Positions 6,794-10,702 of a DNA stretch of 10,702 nt are shown here, one piece after another. The notes under the pieces are model-generated. The model saw only the letters and a program-made list of their open reading frames with translations, ran no database searches and was not told where the DNA came from. Source of the DNA: Syntrophobacteria bacterium (GTDB lineage Bacteria; Desulfobacterota; DSWW01). The stretch is from assembly GCA_030145435.1 (NCBI GenBank), contig JAQYVQ010000178.1, forward strand, positions 1-10,702, given 5' to 3'. The position numbers and the translations under genes were made by a program. Position 1 is the first letter of the stretch; each line of letters begins with the position of its first letter.

Positions 6794-6877
6794 GTCTGTT
6801 ATCTCTGCTCCGCCCCCTTGTCCATCCGATTTCGTCCTCGTCCGATTCGGCCATGCGTCCGTGCCCGTGCCCGAAAA

Positions 6878-6912
6878 TAGCTATTAGCCGTTAGCTCTTA
6901 GCTTTTAGCTCC
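6878..6912 (+). repeat. Tandem 7-bp repeats, forward array (5 units)
   Basis: Five consecutive heptamers are in perfect register: TAGCTAT, TAGCCGT, TAGCTCT, TAGCTTT and TAGCTCC. The consensus is TAGCTNT. No known protein-binding site was recognised. Confidence 0.85.
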
Positions 6913-6961
6913 TCGCCACCCTCCCCACAAAATGCCGGCCATGGGGCGGCTGGGTGGGCTG

Positions 6962-7003
6962 ACAGCTAACAGCTAACAGCGAAAAGCTAATCGCCAACAG
7001 CCA
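6962..7003 (-). repeat. Tandem 7-bp repeats, inverted array (6 units)
   Basis: Six consecutive heptamers, ACAGCTA, ACAGCTA, ACAGCGA, AAAGCTA, ATCGCCA and ACAGCCA, are reverse complements of the TAGCTNT unit found at 6878-6912. The two arrays face each other across a 49-base GC-rich spacer and could pair as one long imperfect hairpin. Confidence 0.85.
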
Positions 7004-7054
7004 ATCCCCCACAACTCCCTCTACCTCTTCGCCTCTCGCCTTTTGGTTGTACGC

Positions 7055-7063
7055 TGGTAGAAT
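7055..7063 (+). promoter_or_regulatory. Probable extended -10 promoter for amrS-rtcB
   Basis: TGGTAGAAT combines a TGn extension with TAGAAT, five of six bases of the sigma-70 -10 consensus. It lies 43 bases before the amrS start codon. The -35 region (around 7035-7040, CTCGCC) is poor, which an extended -10 element can offset. Transcription would start near 7070. Confidence 0.45.
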
Positions 7064-7106
7064 GGCTGGACGAGCGTTCTTCTGTTGCATGCCATGAGGA
7101 GAGACC

Positions 7107-8117
7107 ATGAAAGAAGCCATGTTCTACGAACCTTCTCCAGGGGGCACGGTGGCATGCCGTCTCTGCCCGCACCAGTGTCGGATCAAGGAGGGGAAACGGG
7201 GGGCGTGCGGGGTGCGGGAGAATCAGGGGGGTCGTCTCCTTACGCTCGTGCATTCAAAGGTCGTGGCTGCCAACGTCGACCCGATCGAGAAGAAGCCGCT
7301 GTTCCACTTCCATCCGGGGACCCTTTCTTTCTCGGTGGCAACTGTCGGCTGCAACATGCACTGCCTCCACTGCCAGAACGCGGAGATCTCCCAGATGCCC
7401 TTCGATCGGGGGAAGATTGAAGGGAGGGCTCTTGCGCCGGAGGAGGTCGTGTCGGGGGCCCTGGCGGGAAACTGCCGGAGCATTTCCTTCACGTACACGG
7501 AGCCCACTGTTTACTTCGAGTACGCCTACGATACGGCACGGAAAGCGGCAGAGGCGGGCCTGGAGAACGTGTTCGTGACCAACGGCTACATCGAAGCCGG
7601 CCCCCTGGAGGCGATACAGCCATGGCTTCATGGTGCGAACGTCGACTTGAAGTCCTTTCGCGACTCCTTTTACCGGAGGGTTTGCAGGGCAAGGCTGGCG
7701 CCCGTGCTGGACACGTTGAAGCAGATGCGGTCCCTGGGAATCTGGCTCGAGGTGACTACGCTGCTGATCCCCGGACGGAACGACGAAGAGGAGGAACTCA
7801 GGGACATCGCGCGGTTTCTCCGTGACCTGGGGGAGGACGTTCCCTGGCACGTGAGTGCCTACTATCCCACATACAAGATGACCGATCGCCCGAGGACGCC
7901 CTTGAAGACGCTCCGGCGAGCCTGGGAGATCGGAAGGGAAGAGGGCCTGCTGTTCGTGTACACGGGCAACGTGCCGGGAGATGAGGGAGAGAACACAACC
8001 TGCCCTCAGTGCGGCACGTGCGTGATCCGCCGGCATGGGTTTCAGGTTCTTTCCATGGATCTCGAGCACGGAAGATGTCATCAATGTAAGAGGGAAGTTC
8101 CGGTACGGATGGATTGA
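7107..8117 (+). CDS. amrS: AmmeMemoRadiSam system radical SAM enzyme
   Basis: This is a 336-residue radical SAM protein. The [4Fe-4S] cluster motif is CNMHCLHC (Cys82, Cys86, Cys89). It is preceded by the family's N-terminal Cys cluster CRLCPHQCRIKEGKRGACGVR (Cys17, 20, 24 and 34) and followed by a C-terminal Cys pair set, CPQC (299-302) and CHQC (324-327), that looks like a zinc ribbon. This layout is that of AmrS, often misannotated as pyruvate-formate-lyase activating enzyme. AmrS proteins co-occur with MEMO- and AMMECR1-domain proteins; their substrate is not settled to my knowledge. Neither partner gene is in this window. The ATG has GAGGAG a few bases upstream and an extended -10 promoter 43 bases away. 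rtcB begins 13 bases after the stop, so the two form an operon. Confidence 0.9.
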   Translation: MKEAMFYEPSPGGTVACRLCPHQCRIKEGKRGACGVRENQGGRLLTLVHSKVVAANVDPIEKKPLFHFHPGTLSFSVATVGCNMHCLHCQNAEISQMPFDRGKIEGRALAPEEVVSGALAGNCRSISFTYTEPTVYFEYAYDTARKAAEAGLENVFVTNGYIEAGPLEAIQPWLHGANVDLKSFRDSFYRRVCRARLAPVLDTLKQMRSLGIWLEVTTLLIPGRNDEEEELRDIARFLRDLGEDVPWHVSAYYPTYKMTDRPRTPLKTLRRAWEIGREEGLLFVYTGNVPGDEGENTTCPQCGTCVIRRHGFQVLSMDLEHGRCHQCKREVPVRMD

Positions 8118-8130
8118 GGTGAGAGGTCGC

Positions 8131-9588
8131 ATGCAGGACGAGAAGCAAGCCATCGAGCTGAACAGAATAGACGAGTTTCTCTGGGAGATTCCTGCAACCG
8201 GGCGCATGCGTGTGCCGGGCAGGATCTACGCAGATGAGCGACTCGTGCAGGCCGGGCAACAGGACCGGAGTGTGAGGCAGGTGGCTCACGTTGCCGAGTT
8301 GCCCGGAATCGTGGGATACAGCCTCGCCATGCCGGACATCCATTGGGGATACGGGTTTCCTATCGGCGGGGTGGCCGCCACGAAACTCGAGGGGGGTGTG
8401 ATTTCTCCGGGGGGCGTTGGCTACGATATCAACTGTGGCGTGCGACTCGTTGCGACGGCCCTCGAGGAGAAGAAGGTCCGCGAGCGAATTCGCGAGATCG
8501 TGCAGACCCTCTATCGGCACGTCCCCTGTGGCGTGGGTTCCTACGGGGGCATCGAGAAGCTCTCGGACAAGGCCCTGCGGGATGTTCTCAGAAAGGGGAG
8601 CCGCTGGGCTGTGGACAGGGGATACGGCAGCGAGGAAGACCTGGAGAGAACCGAGGACAGGGGATGCATGGAAGGCGCCGACCCTGCCAAGGTGAGCGAA
8701 CGGGCGATCAAGCGCGGGCTCGGGCAGTTGGGGACCCTGGGCTCGGGCAATCACTTCATCGAAGTCGGGGTCGTGGACACCGTGTACGATTCCCATGTGG
8801 CCGGCGTTCTCGGGCTCGAAGAGGGGCAGGTCACGTTGCTCGTCCACACGGGGTCCCGGGGATTCGGATACCAGGTCTGCGACGATTCCCTGAAAGTGAT
8901 GCAACACGTCGTTCGTAAGTACGGCATCGAGCTTCCCGACCGCCAGCTCGCTTGCGCCCCCCTCGACTCGAAGGAGGGGAAGGACTACCTGGCGGCCATG
9001 GCCTGTGCGGCAAACTACGCCTGGGCGAACCGGCAAATCATCATGGCCCTGGCAAGGGAGGCCCTGGGAGAGGCCCTCCAGGCCTCTGACTCAGATTTGA
9101 AGCTGCGCCTCGTCTATGACGTCAGCCACAACATGGCCAAGCTGGAAGAGCACACTTGGAAGGGCGAGACCCTGAAGGTGTGCGTGCACAGGAAGGGAGC
9201 GACCCGCGCCTTCCCCAAGGGGCATCCGAAGGTCCCGTCCCCCTACCGTGACGTAGGGCAGCCGGTCCTGATCCCGGGTGACATGGGGCGGGCCTCCTTC
9301 GTGTGTGTGGGCACAACCACCGCCATGGAACAGACCTTCGGATCTTCGTCCCACGGAGCGGGCAGGGTGATGAGTCGCTCTCAGGCCAAGAAGGCGGCCA
9401 GGGGACGGAGCCTTGTACAGGAGTTGGAGGACAAGGGGATTCACGTGATGGCAGAAGGACGGACCACCCTGGCAGAGGAGATGCCCGAGGCCTACAAGGA
9501 CGTGGAGCGCGTGGTGAACGTGATGCACGCCGCGGGAATCAGCAAGAAGGTGGTCCGTCTCCGACCCATCGGCGTGGTCAAAGGCTGA
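8131..9588 (+). CDS. rtcB: RtcB-type tRNA-splicing/RNA ligase (3'-phosphate)
   Basis: This 485-residue enzyme joins RNA 2',3'-cyclic phosphate or 3'-phosphate ends to 5'-OH ends using GTP and Mn2+. Compared with the Pyrococcus enzyme the full catalytic set is present: Asp99 and Cys102 (GYDINCGVR), Asn207/His208 (GSGNHFIEV), His239 (VHTGSRGFG), His333/Asn334 (DVSHNMA) and the guanylated His408 (SSHGAGR). The HRKGATRAFPKG loop (353-364) is also intact. I chose ATG 8131, preceded by GAGGTGAGAGG, because upstream in-frame codons lie inside amrS and encode nothing conserved. Bacterial RtcB acts in RNA repair or tRNA/rRNA healing. Archease, its usual turnover factor, is not in this window. The link with amrS looks operonic but has no obvious biochemical explanation. 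Confidence 0.95.
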   Translation: MQDEKQAIELNRIDEFLWEIPATGRMRVPGRIYADERLVQAGQQDRSVRQVAHVAELPGIVGYSLAMPDIHWGYGFPIGGVAATKLEGGVISPGGVGYDINCGVRLVATALEEKKVRERIREIVQTLYRHVPCGVGSYGGIEKLSDKALRDVLRKGSRWAVDRGYGSEEDLERTEDRGCMEGADPAKVSERAIKRGLGQLGTLGSGNHFIEVGVVDTVYDSHVAGVLGLEEGQVTLLVHTGSRGFGYQVCDDSLKVMQHVVRKYGIELPDRQLACAPLDSKEGKDYLAAMACAANYAWANRQIIMALAREALGEALQASDSDLKLRLVYDVSHNMAKLEEHTWKGETLKVCVHRKGATRAFPKGHPKVPSPYRDVGQPVLIPGDMGRASFVCVGTTTAMEQTFGSSSHGAGRVMSRSQAKKAARGRSLVQELEDKGIHVMAEGRTTLAEEMPEAYKDVERVVNVMHAAGISKKVVRLRPIGVVKG

Positions 9589-9657
9589 AGTCAGGGGTCA
9601 GGGAGCAGGCCCCGCCTCCCCACCCAGAGAAGCTGGCGAACGATCCCAATCGTGGAC

Positions 9658-9688
9658 ATTGCGAGGGCGCGAGGGCGCCCGAGGCAAT
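9658..9688. repeat. REP-type palindrome, ATTGCGAG family
   Basis: ATTGC (9658-9662) pairs with GCAAT (9684-9688) and GGGCGC (9665-9670) with GCGCCC (9675-9680), around a GAGG loop. The outline ATTGCGAG...GAGGCAATCCC matches a dispersed intergenic palindrome type that I know from several bacterial genomes. Confidence 0.6.
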
Positions 9689-9708
9689 CCCCTGCCGCAT
9701 AAGCTGTC

Positions 9709-9728
9709 ATTCCCGCGCACGCGGGAAT
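9709..9728. repeat. REP-type palindrome, ATTCCC-N8-GGGAAT
   Basis: ATTCCCGCGCACGCGGGAAT has a perfect 8-9 bp stem. The pattern ATTCCC-N8-GGGAAT is the same as the Neisseria dRS3 repeat core, and similar palindromes occur between genes in many proteobacteria. Confidence 0.65.
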
Positions 9729-9779
9729 CCCTTGGCCTCACTTCTTCGTTACTACTCCCTTGGGGACCGGGCAGTCCTT

Positions 9780-9800
9780 GTGCAATATGCGGGCTAGGGC
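9780..9800 (+). repeat. Third copy of the MITE right end
   Basis: Positions 9780-9800 are identical to 2738-2758 at 20 of 21 positions (GTGCAA, then T instead of C, then ATGCGGGCTAGGGC). No matching inverted partner was found nearby, so this is a solo end or a remnant. GGGCAG (9769-9774) and CTGCCC (9800-9805) flank it as a short inverted repeat. Confidence 0.7.
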
Positions 9801-9861
9801 TGCCCATTACCCACATCTCGAGAACAAGCTGTAACTTGTTGATTTTCCTATAAAAATGTTC

Positions 9862-9882
9862 TGGGGCCAACAGGCAGCCCCA
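9862..9882. repeat. Short intergenic hairpin
   Basis: TGGGGC and GCCCCA form a 6-bp stem around a 9-base loop, directly after an AT-rich stretch containing TATAAA. Its role is unknown. Confidence 0.4.
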
Positions 9883-10087
9883 CAAATTGAAATCGCAAGA
9901 GAATCAATGAGTTGCGCATCAGGACGGCCGCCGAAAACGTCCGTCGTCAGACTTATGGGTAAAGGGTAGGGCTAGCCTCTCGGCCGGACGCCCACGGACG
10001 CGTTCGGGCCTCTTCGGGGCTCCAGAGCCCACGCCTTCCAGGTCACCCTTTGCCGCCGGGCTCCCAACCCTGCCATCAAACAGGCCA

Positions 10088-10104
10088 TTGGCATGTCGAT
10101 TGCA
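10088..10104 (+). promoter_or_regulatory. Sigma-54 (-24/-12) promoter
   Basis: TTGGCATGTCGATTGCA matches the consensus TGGCACG-N4-TTGCW at all but one of the key positions. The invariant GG (10090-10091) and GC (10102-10103) are exactly 10 bases apart. Transcription would start near 10115, leaving about a 55-base leader to the gene at 10170. Such promoters need an AAA+ enhancer-binding protein; its binding site is not identified, though GGACG-N11-CGTCC near 9922-9942 is a possible palindrome. Confidence 0.7.
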
Positions 10105-10169
10105 AACCGCCTGTTCAGCGACACCACGCCGGCGCAACCTGCAGCCTTCTCACGAAAGGAGGACTCAAC

Positions 10170-10385
10170 ATGCGCAGGGTCAAGAGATTTGTGCAGACGA
10201 AGAAAAGGGAGACCGAAGCACAGATAGCCAAACAGGGCAACGGACGCCCTCCCGATGAGCTGCTCGTGCATATGCTGGAGGGAAGGCTCGAGGCATACAA
10301 GTTGCTGACACACTACCTGGATCGGCTGGAGGAAGAGGACGTCCTGCTCAGCGGATCCGCATCCGCCTTTTCCCCCCAGGGCTGA
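10170..10385 (+). CDS. Small hypothetical protein behind a sigma-54 promoter
   Basis: This is a 71-residue protein with no recognised family. It has a very basic N-terminus (MRRVKRFVQTKKRE), then a short Gly-Pro break (GNGRPPDE). After that comes an amphipathic, acidic helix (LLVHMLEGRLEAYKLLTHYLDRLEEED) that could form a coiled coil, and a Ser/Ala-rich tail. There are no cysteines and no signal or membrane segment, so it is probably cytoplasmic. AAGGAGG seven bases before the ATG is a near-perfect ribosome-binding site, and longer in-frame openings upstream would pass through the promoter. The sigma-54 element 66 bases upstream argues that it is a real, regulated gene. The small acidic helical hairpin shape fits a partner or adaptor protein, but that is a guess. 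Confidence 0.7.
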   Translation: MRRVKRFVQTKKRETEAQIAKQGNGRPPDELLVHMLEGRLEAYKLLTHYLDRLEEEDVLLSGSASAFSPQG

Positions 10386-10463
10386 TGTCGTCTTCTCCGC
10401 AAGGCCCCACCTTGTGCCGAAAACAAGAACCGGTATGAATTTTTTTCAAACCGACCCCCCCCA

Positions 10464-10702
10464 TCAAGACCGCAGGTCATAGGCCTTGACCAGGCTCTTC
10501 TGTCTTTGTCTGCTCGCCATGTATTCCATGATCCGGTCCCGATCCTCCTGGGAGATGTCCGCGACCTTCACGGGGGTCTGATACCCGCCCCTGTGATGGC
10601 GCTGGCTGGGCCTGACGACTTCCGATACGATCTGCAGGGGAGGGAAGGGGTCCGTGGGGAGGAAATATACGATGAGGATGTCTTCCCCACGATGGTGGGC
10701 GA
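10464..10702 (-). CDS. C-terminal part of a PilZ-like domain protein (partial)
   Basis: The last 78 residues of a gene entering from the right edge are visible, ending at a TGA read from 10466-10464. The segment EDILIVYFLPTDPFPPLQIVSEVVRPSQ, then VKVADISQEDRDRIMEYMASRQRQ, follows the end of PilZ domains. In those, a beta-strand with an aliphatic-Leu-Pro pattern, an I-x-E-V-V strand and a D-I-x-x-E-D-R-x-x-I-x-x-Y-I helix close the barrel. The diagnostic c-di-GMP-binding RxxxR and D/NxSxxG motifs would lie outside the window, so binding cannot be judged. The gene converges on the small sigma-54-driven gene, 78 bases apart, with only a weak hairpin plus a T-run (10440-10446) between them. Confidence 0.55.
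   Translation of the reverse strand, partial: AHHRGEDILIVYFLPTDPFPPLQIVSEVVRPSQRHHRGGYQTPVKVADISQEDRDRIMEYMASRQRQKSLVKAYDLRS

Larger units (their letters stand above)
6794..7106. other. Intergenic region with heptamer arrays and amrS promoter
   Basis: These 313 bases hold no gene. They contain two inverted arrays of a 7-bp repeat (6878-6912 and 6962-7003) and the probable amrS promoter (7055-7063). I see nothing notable in 6794-6877, which is pyrimidine-rich and GC-rich. Confidence 0.6.
9589..10169. other. Repeat-rich 581-base gene-free region
   Basis: No credible gene is present. From left to right the region holds a GC-rich imperfect hairpin after rtcB (9601-9620, no T-tract), two REP-type palindromes (9658-9688 and 9709-9728), a third copy of the MITE end (9780-9800), an AT-rich patch with a TATAAA, a hairpin (9862-9882) and a small GGGCT-CCAG-AGCCC hairpin (10017-10030). 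A sigma-54 promoter (10088-10104) comes last. A 20-codon frame at 9907-9969 lacks a good ribosome-binding site. Confidence 0.6.

Noticed and set aside
6878..7003. CRISPR array
   Set aside because: The repeats are 7 bp, directly abutting, without spacers, and there are no cas genes.
8035..8130. Earlier in-frame start for rtcB
   Set aside because: It lies inside the end of amrS, and the translated segment is unlike any RtcB. ATG 8131 has a good RBS.
9840..9885. Possible promoter around TATAAA at 9850
   Set aside because: No acceptable -35 at 16-18 bases and no gene directly downstream; the sigma-54 element at 10088 is the better explanation.
9907..9969. 20-codon frame starting MSCASGRPP
   Set aside because: There is no convincing ribosome-binding site and no recognisable features. 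It sits in a region upstream of the sigma-54 promoter.
10386..10463. Bidirectional intrinsic terminator between the convergent genes
   Set aside because: A T-run exists (10440-10446), but the only stem before it (CTTGT/ACAAG) is short and separated from the T-run by about 15 bases.

Overview
The window looks like a stretch of chromosome from a GC-rich, Gram-negative, probably anaerobic bacterium. The mix of an outer-membrane-type lipoprotein operon, an archaeal-type phosphoglycerate mutase, AmrS and RtcB, a -24/-12 (sigma-54) promoter and a PilZ-like protein would suit the Desulfobacterota (old Deltaproteobacteria). That placement is inference; no rRNA or taxonomic marker is present.

Layout. 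Positions 1-2519 (minus strand) hold a three-gene lipoprotein operon: a COG3014-type helical-repeat lipoprotein, a YcfL-like (DUF1425) lipoprotein and an LpoB-like penicillin-binding-protein activator that runs off the left edge. Positions 2514-2750 hold a MITE-like element with imperfect terminal inverted repeats and two large internal hairpins. The start codon of the first lipoprotein gene lies inside its left terminal repeat. Positions 2971-6272 (plus) carry a CcdA-type thiol-disulfide transporter, then FabF and a cofactor-independent phosphoglycerate mutase; the last two overlap and are probably translationally coupled.

Positions 6273-6601 form a long leader ending in a helix that would bury the Shine-Dalgarno sequence of a 63-residue Cys4 protein (6602-6793). 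Positions 6794-7106 contain two oppositely oriented arrays of a 7-bp repeat and an extended -10 promoter for an amrS-rtcB operon (7107-9588). The gap 9589-10169 has two REP-type palindromes, a third copy of the MITE end, and a good sigma-54 promoter just upstream of a 71-residue orphan protein (10170-10385). A convergent PilZ-like gene runs off the right edge.

The identified enzymes are housekeeping functions: envelope maintenance, cytochrome c/thiol chemistry, fatty-acid elongation, glycolysis/gluconeogenesis and RNA ligation. I see no complete novel defence or mobile system. The most unusual signals are non-coding: the RBS-sequestering leader, the MITE that supplies a start codon, the inverted heptamer arrays, and the sigma-54-driven small gene.
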